Below are positions 16,565-24,256 of a stretch of 64,000 nucleotides of DNA, in pieces; the first letter of the stretch is position 1; every line of letters begins with the position of its first letter. The stretch is from Kitasatospora phosalacinea. GTDB taxonomy: Bacteria > Actinomycetota > Actinomycetes > Streptomycetales > Streptomycetaceae. The stretch spans positions 92,654-156,653 of the forward strand of contig NZ_JNYE01000003.1 of NCBI RefSeq assembly GCF_000717185.1. Direction: 5' to 3'. The position numbers were made by a program, and so were the translations under genes. Under the pieces are notes generated by a model. That model was not told where the DNA came from. It was given only the letters and a program-made list of their open reading frames with translations, and did no database searches.

Positions 16565-17245
16565 TCAGACCTCCAGGAGCAGGTGCGGCACCGGCGGCAG
16601 CGCCGCGAAGGCCCGCTCCAGGGCCGCCAGCGCCTCGCCGATCCGCCAGGCGGCGCGGTCGCGCGGCCCGACGGCATTGGACACGGCCCGCAGCTCACCG
16701 GCCACGAGCCCGAACCGGGCGGCCGCCTCGGCCACCCCGAAACCCTCCATCGCCTCGGCCAGCGCCCGCGGGTGACGCCGCCTCAGCAGCTCGGCGCGCT
16801 CCGCCGAGCCCGTCACCGTGGACACCGTCAGCACCTCGCCGACCGCCCCGCCGCAGGCCCCCGCGAGGGTCTTCACCAGCGCGGGCGGCACCGGGTGCCG
16901 GACGGTGCCGAAGCCCAGTTCGGTGACGTCCGCGAAGCCGTCCGGCGTCTCGGCGCCCAGGTCGGCCGCCAGCACCGCGTCCGCGACCACCAGCGACCCG
17001 ACCGGCGCGCCCGGCGCGAAACCGCCCGCGATGCCCGCCGACAGCACCAGCCGGTGCCCGCCGCGGGCCAGCGCCACCGCCGTGCCCGCCGCCGCGGCCG
17101 CCGGACCGACGCCCGCGGCCAGCACCTCGGCACCCGAGCCCGGCCCGAGCCCGCGCCGCACCGCCTCGGCCTCCGCCTCCACCGCGACGACGACGAGCAG
17201 CCCGGCCGCGCGGCCGGGCTGCTCGTCGGTGCGCTCAGCGGTCAT
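16565..17245 (-). CDS. mqnB: Futalosine hydrolase
   Basis: The 226-aa product is a nucleoside-phosphorylase-fold hydrolase: V-V-A-V-E-A-E-A-E-A near the N-terminus, S-A-G-I-A-G-G-F (about 69), G-S-L-V-V-A-D-A-V, and the base-binding E-A-M-E-G-F-G-V-A (about 165). MqnB removes hypoxanthine from futalosine, one step before cyclisation and MqnD. No clear Shine-Dalgarno precedes ATG 17245. It lies 11 bases after the upstream DUF2771 stop, so coupling or a leader-poor start is likely. Forms an operon with mqnD. Confidence 0.92.
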   Translation of the reverse strand: MTAERTDEQPGRAAGLLVVVAVEAEAEAVRRGLGPGSGAEVLAAGVGPAAAAAGTAVALARGGHRLVLSAGIAGGFAPGAPVGSLVVADAVLAADLGAETPDGFADVTELGFGTVRHPVPPALVKTLAGACGGAVGEVLTVSTVTGSAERAELLRRRHPRALAEAMEGFGVAEAAARFGLVAGELRAVSNAVGPRDRAAWRIGEALAALERAFAALPPVPHLLLEV

Positions 17246-17256
17246 CGACCGGAGGG

Positions 17257-17787
17257 TCAGCTGGTCTTGTTCTTCAGCTCGAAGAACCAGACCGCGTAGA
17301 CGTCGTTGGTCTCCGGGTCGCTGACGGCCACCGTCACCGAGGTCTTGTCGCCGGAGGACATCACGGTGTGCCCGGCCACCGTGCCGGAGAAGGTGGTGCC
17401 GCGGGCGTTGCCGATGATCGGGGCGGTGCCCTGCGACTGGCTGGAGCCGCCGTCGGTGTACGCGAACCAGCCCTTCTTCGCCAGGTCCTTCGGCACGCCG
17501 ATGCCGACCTGGTCGCTGGACCGGACGTCCAGCAGCGGCAGCTCGTCCTTCTTGCCCGCCGCCTCGGCCGCGTCGGAGCAGGCACCGAGCGCGGCCCGCG
17601 CGATCGGCTTGCCGTCGTTGTAGCAGAAGGGGGCCGCGGTGGTGGACGAGGTGCCGACGACCAGGGTCGCCACGTTCTCACGGGGCTCGCCCGCGTTGTG
17701 TGCCCAGTAGATACCGGTACCGAGGGAGGCGGCGCCGACGACGACGACGCCGGCGATACCGGCGATGGCACGGGTGCTGAGGCTCAT
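17257..17787 (-). CDS. DUF2771-like membrane-anchored exported protein
   Basis: The product has one N-terminal hydrophobic anchor (A-G-I-A-G-V-V-V-V-G-A-A-S-L-G-T-G) and an outward-facing domain of about 140 residues. Two cysteines, in A-P-F-C-Y-N-D and G-A-C-S-D, could form a disulfide. ATG 17787 gives 176 aa. A TTG six bases upstream (17793) is better spaced from the GGAAGG site, so the true start is uncertain. Position next to mqnB and an MFS gene matches the DUF2771 family neighbourhood in Streptomyces. Function unknown. Confidence 0.75.
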   Translation of the reverse strand: MSLSTRAIAGIAGVVVVGAASLGTGIYWAHNAGEPRENVATLVVGTSSTTAAPFCYNDGKPIARAALGACSDAAEAAGKKDELPLLDVRSSDQVGIGVPKDLAKKGWFAYTDGGSSQSQGTAPIIGNARGTTFSGTVAGHTVMSSGDKTSVTVAVSDPETNDVYAVWFFELKNKTS

Positions 17788-17926
17788 GCGCAAGAGGCTA
17801 CTCGCCTTCCGTGATCACACGACGCCGGGGTGCCCGAGTCGTCCGAGGTTACGCCGTGCGCGGACGCGCCGCGGCCGCCGCGGTCCCGCCGCGGCCCCCG
17901 CCCGGCCCCGCCGCGGGCCGGGCGGC

Positions 17927-19462
17927 TCAGGCCATCCGGGCCCGGGCCGCCGCCCGGCGCGGCCCGATCCGCAGCAGCGAGCGGAACGACCACAGCAGCA
18001 TCACCGTCATCACCGCCGCCGCCACCGTCAGCCCCAGCACCGGGTTCAGCGGCAGCGCGATGCCCACCGCGCCGCCCGCCACCCAGCACAGCTGCAGCAC
18101 CGTCTCCGACCGGGCGAACGCGGACGTCCGGACCGCCTCCGGCACGTCCCGCTGGATCAGCGCGTCCAGCGCCAGCTTCCCCAGCGAGGCCGCCATCCCG
18201 GCGACGCCCGCCACCACCGTCACCGTCACCGCCCCGTACCAGAGCGCCGCCGCGCCCGCCGCCACCGTCGCCAGCGCCAGCACCGACGTCACCAGCACCT
18301 CCGACCCGCGGGTGCGCAGCCACGACCCCAGCACCGACCCCAGCGCGTTGCCCAGCCCCGCCGCCGCCGCGACCAGGCCCAGCGCCACCGTCCCCGGCAG
18401 GCCGCCCGGAGGGTCCCGGCGGATCAGGAACGCCAGGAACATCACCAGGAACCCGACCAGCCAGCGCAGCGCCGCCACCCCGCGCAGCGCCATCACCACC
18501 GAGGGGCCGACCGCCCGCAGCACCCCCTTGGGCCGCACCTCCGGCGACTCGGCGTGCAGCTCCGCCCGCTGCTCGCCCTTCGCCGAGTCCACCTGGTGCG
18601 GCAGGTGGAAGGCCATCAGCGTCCCGACCACGAACACCACGAACGCCCCGCGCAGCGGCCACGCCGGCCCGAGCAGGTGCAGCAGACCGCCCACCCCGCC
18701 CGCCACCAGCGTGGTCAGCAGACCCGCCAGCGTCACCCGCGAGTTCGCCTTCACCAGCGACAACTGGGCGGGCAGCAGCCGCGGCACCACCACGCTGCGC
18801 ACCACCCCGTACGCCTTCGAGGCGACCAGCACGCCCAGCGCCTCCGGGTACAGCGCCAGCCCGCCGCCGGTCACCACCCCCGCCATCACCCAGGCCAGCA
18901 CCGCCCGCGCCAGCATCGACATCGCCATCGCCGAGCGACGGCCGTTCGGCAGCCGGTCCAGCAGCGGGCCGATCACCGGGGCCAGCACCGCGAACGGCGC
19001 CATCGTGATCAGCAGGTACAGCGCGACCCGGCCGCGGGCCTCGCCGGTCGGCACCGAGAAGAAGATGGTGGACGCCAGCGCCACCGTGATCAGCATGTCG
19101 CCGAACGAGTTCAGCGCGTGCAGCTCGATCAGCTTCGCCAGGCCCGACTCGCCCGCGCCCTCCGCCGACGTCGCCCGCCGGATCCGCCGGCCCGTCCCGT
19201 GCACCACCCGGCCGGTGCGCACCCCCGCCGCCGACGCGCGGCGGGCCCAGAACCCGCGGGCCTTCACCGTCGGTGCGGCGCCGGCCCCGCCCTCCGCAGG
19301 CTCCTCCGCCGGCTGCCCGTCCTGACGGGGCGTCGGACGCGGCGCACCCGCCTCCGGCTCACCGGGGGCCACGGGTTGCTGCCGCGACACGGCGGACGCT
19401 CCCGACAAGCCCTCGGCCTGCCCGGGACGCAGTCCGTGTTGCGGTGGGTTCTCCTCCGCCAC
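17927..19462 (-). CDS. MFS transporter with long cytosolic N-terminus
   Basis: The product is 511 aa from GTG 19462, with AGGA about seven bases upstream. About 110 hydrophilic, Pro/Glu-rich residues precede roughly twelve hydrophobic segments. The first transport motif (G-P-L-L-D-R-L-P-N-G-R-R-S-A-M-A) follows the pattern G-x-x-x-D-R-x-x-x-R-R of the major facilitator superfamily. The closest general type is a DHA3-like exporter, and the substrate cannot be told. It is the head gene of the strand carrying DUF2771, mqnB and mqnD, but a 133-bp gap separates it from them. Confidence 0.86.
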   Translation of the reverse strand: MAEENPPQHGLRPGQAEGLSGASAVSRQQPVAPGEPEAGAPRPTPRQDGQPAEEPAEGGAGAAPTVKARGFWARRASAAGVRTGRVVHGTGRRIRRATSAEGAGESGLAKLIELHALNSFGDMLITVALASTIFFSVPTGEARGRVALYLLITMAPFAVLAPVIGPLLDRLPNGRRSAMAMSMLARAVLAWVMAGVVTGGGLALYPEALGVLVASKAYGVVRSVVVPRLLPAQLSLVKANSRVTLAGLLTTLVAGGVGGLLHLLGPAWPLRGAFVVFVVGTLMAFHLPHQVDSAKGEQRAELHAESPEVRPKGVLRAVGPSVVMALRGVAALRWLVGFLVMFLAFLIRRDPPGGLPGTVALGLVAAAAGLGNALGSVLGSWLRTRGSEVLVTSVLALATVAAGAAALWYGAVTVTVVAGVAGMAASLGKLALDALIQRDVPEAVRTSAFARSETVLQLCWVAGGAVGIALPLNPVLGLTVAAAVMTVMLLWSFRSLLRIGPRRAAARARMA

Positions 19463-19781
19463 ACACCCATCCTGCCCGAGAATCGCAGACCTAACGAGTG
19501 ATTGCCCGGGCCTCGGCGCGCCCGGGCCCGCGGCCCCGGACTGTCCTGCACCACCGACCGACGGGTAGCCTGCACTACGCGCATGCCCGGCCTCCCGCAG
19601 GGGGGTGGCCGACCTGGGCGGCGCGGCCCGGCCACGGAGCGGCCCCGGGTCTAGCAGAATGGACCGGCCCCGTGCTCGCGGGGGCCGCCCGGAGACGTGG
19701 CAGCGGCAGCCGGCGCGGGCCCGGACGCCGGGCGACACCGGCAAGGCCGCAGGATGACAGAACTGGGAGAGAACCGACGCC
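19463..19781. other. Divergent promoter region, MFS / DUF3027
   Basis: No gene is supported. A -10-like TAGCCT lies at 19568-19573 for the rightward gene, which would give a leader of about 200 bases. On the minus strand TTAGGT, reading leftward from about 19498, could belong to the MFS promoter. These are tentative. Confidence 0.3.
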
Positions 19782-20669
19782 GTGAGTGCTGCGATGCGAA
19801 GCCGTACCCCTGACCGGCTCTGTGCAGAGGCCGTCGACCTCGCCCGCCAGGCAGTGGTGGACAGCGTCGGAGAGGCCGTCGTCGGCCCCCACGTGAAGGC
19901 GGGCGCGGACGCCGAGCGCGTCGTCACCCACACCTTCGAGTGCCTCGACCCGGCCTACCGCGGCTGGCACTGGGCGGTCACCGTCGCCCGCGCCCCGCGC
20001 GCCAAGAACGTCACCCTCGACGAGGTCGCCCTGCTCCCCGGCGCGGACGCCGTCCTCGCCCCGCAGTGGGTCCCGTGGAGCGAGCGGCTGCGGCCCGGCG
20101 ACCTCGGCCCCGGCGACCTGCTCCCCACCGGCGCCGACGACCTGCGCCTGGAGCCCGGCTGGACCGGCGAGGACGAGCCCGCCCCCAACTCGGTGCTGGC
20201 CGAGGCCGCCGAGGACGAGGCCCCCGCCGAGGACATCCAGCCCGCGCCCGCCCGCGCCAAGATCAGCGCGATCGCCGAGGAGCTCGGCCTCGTCCGCCCC
20301 CGGGTGCTCTCCCGGCACGGCCTGCACCAGGCCGCCGAACGCTGGGAGACCGCGTACGGCCCGCAGACCCCGATGGCACAGTCCGCCCCCGCCTCCTGCA
20401 ACACCTGCGGCTTCCTCGTCCCGATCGGCGGCTCGCTCGGCCAGGCGTTCGGCGTCTGCGGCAACGAGTTCGGCCCCGCCGACGGCCAGGTCGTCTCCCT
20501 CGCCTACGGCTGCGGCGCCCACTCCGAGGCCGCGGTCCTCCCGGCCCCGCCCGTCCCCAGCGAGCTCATCCTCGACGAGACGGTCGTCGAACCCCTCCCG
20601 CTCCACCCGGACCGCACCTCCGGCTCCGTCGAACCGGACGCGCCCGCCGAGGAGCTCGGCCACGCGTAG
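19782..20669 (+). CDS. DUF3027 protein with Cys-rich C-terminal domain
   Basis: The 295-aa product begins at GTG 19782 behind a GGGAGAG site. The first about 120 residues form the conserved DUF3027 core (V-K-A-G-A-D-A-E-R-V-V-T-H, Y-R-G-W-H-W-A-V-T-V-A-R). An acidic linker leads to a C-terminal module C-N-T-C-G-F ... V-C-G-N-E-F ... Y-G-C-G-A-H-S-E that looks like a four-Cys zinc site. No enzymatic motif is visible. This gene follows the MqnD-MqnB-DUF2771-MFS block in Streptomyces as I remember it. Cytosolic; function unknown. Confidence 0.85.
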   Translation: MSAAMRSRTPDRLCAEAVDLARQAVVDSVGEAVVGPHVKAGADAERVVTHTFECLDPAYRGWHWAVTVARAPRAKNVTLDEVALLPGADAVLAPQWVPWSERLRPGDLGPGDLLPTGADDLRLEPGWTGEDEPAPNSVLAEAAEDEAPAEDIQPAPARAKISAIAEELGLVRPRVLSRHGLHQAAERWETAYGPQTPMAQSAPASCNTCGFLVPIGGSLGQAFGVCGNEFGPADGQVVSLAYGCGAHSEAAVLPAPPVPSELILDETVVEPLPLHPDRTSGSVEPDAPAEELGHA

Positions 20670-20690
20670 CGTTGCGCGCTGAGCGGAACC

Positions 20691-20817
20691 AGGGGCGCGG
20701 GGAACTGCGCGAGCGAGTACGCACCCGCAGCAGGACCGCGAGGCGGCAGCAAGCCACTGCCCCCGTCGCGACCCCGCTAGCGTGCGACTCCCGCTGCGCG
20801 CAGCTCCCCGCGCCCCC
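20691..20817. repeat. Second copy of the dispersed long inverted repeat
   Basis: Left arm 20692-20711 and right arm 20797-20816 match in 19 of 20 positions. The interior resembles that of the copy at 841-977, including the shared GTGCGACTCCCGC stretch before the right arm. It lies between the DUF3027 gene and the GHKL ATPase gene, which are in the same direction, so here it is not a convergent terminator. Confidence 0.75.
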
Positions 20818-20907
20818 GTCGTGCGCATCCCGTTCGGTGCCGTCCCGTCGGGGACGACTGGCAGAATGCCGACTCGTACGCAGACCACGCGAAGGGCGGC
20901 TCGGCAC

Positions 20908-23900
20908 GTGGAGTCTCGGATCATCGGCAGTGCGGCGCTCCCCGGGGAACCGGACGTCTTCGACACGGCCAGGCTGCGGCACACCGTGCTCACCGCCTGG
21001 GCGGCCGCGCCCGCCCGGTTCCGGGAGGACGCCAACGCCGAGGAGGAGCTCGCGCTCGGCGGCTACCGGGACCGCCTGGTCGTCGAACTCGCCCAGAACG
21101 CCGCGGACGCGGCCGCCCGGGCGGGCGTCACCGGGCGGCTGCGGCTGACCCTGCGGGACGGCGTGCTGGCCGCCGCCAACACCGGCGCCCCGCTGGACGC
21201 GGCCGCGGTGGAGTCGCTGTCCACGCTGCGGGCGTCCGCGAAGCGGGAGGACGAGCGGGCGGTGGTCGGCCGGTTCGGCGTCGGCTTCGCCGCGGTGCTG
21301 GCCGTCAGCGACGAGCCCGCCGTGCTCGGCCACACCGGGGGCGTGCGCTGGTCGCTCACCGACGCCCGCGCGCTGGTCGCCGACATCCCGCAGCTCACCG
21401 CGGAGTTGACCCGCCGCGAGGGCCACCTGCCGGTGCTCCGGGTGCCGTTCCCGGCCGAGGGCGGGGCCCCCGAGGGCTACGACACGGTGGTCGTCCTGCC
21501 GCTGCGCGACGCCGCCGCCGAGGACCTCACCCGCCGCCTGCTCGCCGAGGTCGACGACGCCCTGCTGCTGACCCTGCCCGGCCTGGCCGAGGTGGTCGTC
21601 GACACCGCGGAGGGCGAACGCACCCTGACCCGCACCGCGCACCCGCCGCGCCCCGAGCAGCTGCCCACCGTGACGATCACCGACGGGGAGCGCGCCACCA
21701 CCTGGCAGACCGTCAGCGCCTCCGGCACCGCCGCCCCCGAACTGCTCGCCGACCGCACCACCGAGGAGCGGGCCCGCCCGCACTGGACGCTCACCTGGGC
21801 CGTCCCGGTCGACGAGCGGGGCCGCCCGCAGCGCCCGCGCACCGCCGCCGTGGTGCACGCCCCCACGCCCAGCGACGAGCCGCTCGGCGTGCCCGCGCTG
21901 CTGATCGCCTCGTACCCGCTCGACCCGACCCGGCGGCACGTCGCGCCCGGCCCGCTCACCGACTTCCTCACCGAGCGCGCCGCCGAGGCCTACACCGAAC
22001 TGCTGCGCGCCCGCGGCGCCGACCTGCACTCGCTGGACCTGGTGCCCGCCCCGCTCGGCCAGGGCGCGCTGGACGGCGCGCTGCGCACCGCGGTGCTGCG
22101 GCGGCTGCCCGACGTCCCGTTCCTGCCGCACCCGCGCGGCACCGAGGAGGGCACCCCCGCGCTGCGCCCGCGCGACGCCGTGCTGCTGGAGGGCGCCGAC
22201 CACTCGGTGGTGGAGGCGCTCGCCCCGGTCTTCCCCGGCCTGCTCCCGGCCGGCCTGGAGCGCCGCACCGAACTGCGCACCCTCCAGGTGCGCCGCACCC
22301 CGCTCGCCGAGGTGGTCGACCAGCTCGGCGGCCTGGAGCGCGAACCCGCCTGGTGGCGCGGCCTGTACGCGGCCCTGGCCGGGGCCGACCCGGAGGCCCT
22401 GGGCGCGCTGCCCGTCCCGCTCGCCGACGGCCGCACCGTCACCGGCCCGCGCCGCGTCCTGCTGCCCTCCGACGCCGCCGACTGGGCCGGCTACGAGGGC
22501 TACCCCGCGGCGCTCGCCGAGGCCCTCGACCTGCTCGACCTGCGCCTCGCCCACCCCGACGCGGCGCACCCGCTGCTGGCCAAGCTCGGCGCCGCCACCG
22601 CCACCCCCGCGGGCGTCCTGGACACCCCCGAGGTGCGGGCCGCCGTCGCCCGCTCGCTGGAGCTCGGCGAGGACGACTACGAGGCCGCCGTCGACCTCGC
22701 CGACGCCGTCCTGGCCCTGGTCAAGGCCGCCGCCCCCGCCCCCGGCGCACACCCCTGGCTGGCCCGCCTGGCCCTCCCCGACGACGAGGGCGAACTCGCC
22801 CGCGCGGGTGAACTCCTGCTCCCCGACAGCCCGTTCGCCCGCCTGGTGGACGAGGATGACGCCGCCTTCGTGGACGACGACCTGTACGACCGCTGGGGCC
22901 CCGAGGTCCTCGCCGCGGCCGGGGCGCTCACCGCCTTCACCCTGGTGCGCGCCGAGGACGTCGTCCTCGACCCCGACGACCTGGAGCGCCTCGACCCCAC
23001 CGCCCCCGCCGACCGGGCCGCGGGCGGCCGCCCCACCGGCCTGATCGACGAGGCCCCCGACGGCCTCGCCGAATGGTGCGAGGACGCCCTGGAGGCCCTG
23101 CACGCCGACGACGCCGGGGAGTTGGGCGTCCCGCCGGTCGCCGCCGAACTGCTCGCCGTCCGCGACCTCGACCTGGTCGCCGACGACGCCTGGCCCGAGG
23201 CCCTCGCCCTGCTCGCCCGGCCCCCGTACCGGGACGCCGTGGTGACGCCGGTGCGCACCCTGCTGCCCGACGGCAGCTACACCGACCTGCCCCCGTACAC
23301 CGCCTGGTGGCTGCGCGACCACCCCGTCCTGGACGGCCGCGAACCGGCCGGGCTGCGCGCCGCGGGCGCCGACCCGCTGCTGCGCGGCCTCTACGACGAG
23401 GCCCGCACCACCCTCGACCCGCAGTTCCTGCACGCCCTCGGCGTGCGCACCACGCTGAACGCGCTGCTCGCCGAACCGCACGGCCCCGAGGAGCTGGTCG
23501 ACCGGCTCACCGACCCGCTCTCCGAGGTCAGCCACCGCCAACTCCACGGCATCTACAGCCTGTTGGCCGCCCTCCCGGCCGAGCGCGTCGAAGCCCTGGA
23601 CGTGGTGCGGGCGCTCGCCCCGCTCGACTCCGCCTCCGGCCGCCGCGACGACCGCACCGTCATCGTGGACGCCGGCACCGCGGTCGTCGCCGACGCCCCC
23701 GACCTGGTCGAACTCCTCCACGACCACGCCGTGCTCCCGGTCCACCCGCTGCTCGCCCCGGCCCTCGCCGAGCGCCTGCACGTCTCGCTGGCCAGCGAGG
23801 TGGCGGGCGGCCGCGTCCTGTCCGAGGGCACCCTGCACCGCACCCCCGCGGTGGTCCGCGAACTCCTCCCCGGCTGCCCGGCCGTCTACGAGGAGCACGA

Positions 23901-24195
23901 GGAACTCCTGGTCGTCGGCCCCGACGGCGAGGAGGCGCACGTCGCCTGGCGCTGGGACACCGCGGCGACCGCCCCCGAACTCCCCTACGCCCCGGAGGAC
24001 GCCGAAGCGGCCGACGAGGACGACGAGTTCGACGTCCCGCCCGTCCCCGGCCTGCTGCACGCCGCCACCCCCGAGGGCCTGGCCGCGGGCCTCGCCTGGT
24101 CCGTCCACCAGTGGCACCGCCGCTTCGAGGTCCTCGCCGCCCTCACCGAACCGGACCGGGCGTACGAGCTGCTGGCGGCGCGCGACTACGAGTAG
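20908..24195 (+). CDS. GHKL ATPase, Hsp90/sacsin-like
   Basis: The product is 1095 aa from GTG 20908; ATG 20866 and an upstream ATG at 20782 are in frame, but the latter falls inside the inverted repeat. The N-terminal domain has the Bergerat fold: N-box E-L-A-Q-N-A-A-D-A-A (about 58-67), a missing-lid A-N-T-G-A-P-L-D region (about 92) and the G2 box G-R-F-G-V-G-F-A-A-V-L (about 121). The rest is a long, acidic region rich in Leu, Asp and Ala without clear domain boundaries. Sacsin-type proteins use this fold as ATP-driven chaperones; the actual client is unknown. Two residues before the stop are D-Y-E. The gene ends 50 bp before the convergent P-type ATPase gene. Confidence 0.85.
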   Translation: MESRIIGSAALPGEPDVFDTARLRHTVLTAWAAAPARFREDANAEEELALGGYRDRLVVELAQNAADAAARAGVTGRLRLTLRDGVLAAANTGAPLDAAAVESLSTLRASAKREDERAVVGRFGVGFAAVLAVSDEPAVLGHTGGVRWSLTDARALVADIPQLTAELTRREGHLPVLRVPFPAEGGAPEGYDTVVVLPLRDAAAEDLTRRLLAEVDDALLLTLPGLAEVVVDTAEGERTLTRTAHPPRPEQLPTVTITDGERATTWQTVSASGTAAPELLADRTTEERARPHWTLTWAVPVDERGRPQRPRTAAVVHAPTPSDEPLGVPALLIASYPLDPTRRHVAPGPLTDFLTERAAEAYTELLRARGADLHSLDLVPAPLGQGALDGALRTAVLRRLPDVPFLPHPRGTEEGTPALRPRDAVLLEGADHSVVEALAPVFPGLLPAGLERRTELRTLQVRRTPLAEVVDQLGGLEREPAWWRGLYAALAGADPEALGALPVPLADGRTVTGPRRVLLPSDAADWAGYEGYPAALAEALDLLDLRLAHPDAAHPLLAKLGAATATPAGVLDTPEVRAAVARSLELGEDDYEAAVDLADAVLALVKAAAPAPGAHPWLARLALPDDEGELARAGELLLPDSPFARLVDEDDAAFVDDDLYDRWGPEVLAAAGALTAFTLVRAEDVVLDPDDLERLDPTAPADRAAGGRPTGLIDEAPDGLAEWCEDALEALHADDAGELGVPPVAAELLAVRDLDLVADDAWPEALALLARPPYRDAVVTPVRTLLPDGSYTDLPPYTAWWLRDHPVLDGREPAGLRAAGADPLLRGLYDEARTTLDPQFLHALGVRTTLNALLAEPHGPEELVDRLTDPLSEVSHRQLHGIYSLLAALPAERVEALDVVRALAPLDSASGRRDDRTVIVDAGTAVVADAPDLVELLHDHAVLPVHPLLAPALAERLHVSLASEVAGGRVLSEGTLHRTPAVVRELLPGCPAVYEEHEELLVVGPDGEEAHVAWRWDTAATAPELPYAPEDAEAADEDDEFDVPPVPGLLHAATPEGLAAGLAWSVHQWHRRFEVLAALTEPDRAYELLAARDYE

Positions 24196-24226
24196 GGCCC
24201 CTGTCGGGGCTCTGCCGTTCCCCCTT

Positions 24227-24256
24227 CAGCTCTTCTCAGCTCTTCTCAGCTCTTCT
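24227..24256. repeat. Three 10-bp tandem repeats over a stop codon
   Basis: CAGCTCTTCT is repeated exactly at 24227, 24237 and 24247. On the minus strand the unit reads AGAAGAGCTG, and the TGA stop of the P-type ATPase gene (24246-24248) lies at the junction of two units. Confidence 0.8.

Noticed and set aside
16565..17245. Reading mqnB as an ordinary nucleosidase (MTA/SAH type)
   Set aside because: Direct coupling to mqnD and overall build fit futalosine hydrolase better.
20566..24117. Very long open frame on the minus strand (over 1,100 codons) opposite the GHKL ATPase
   Set aside because: Gly/Val-rich low-complexity product without domains, fully antisense to a gene with clear motifs; such frames are an effect of high GC.
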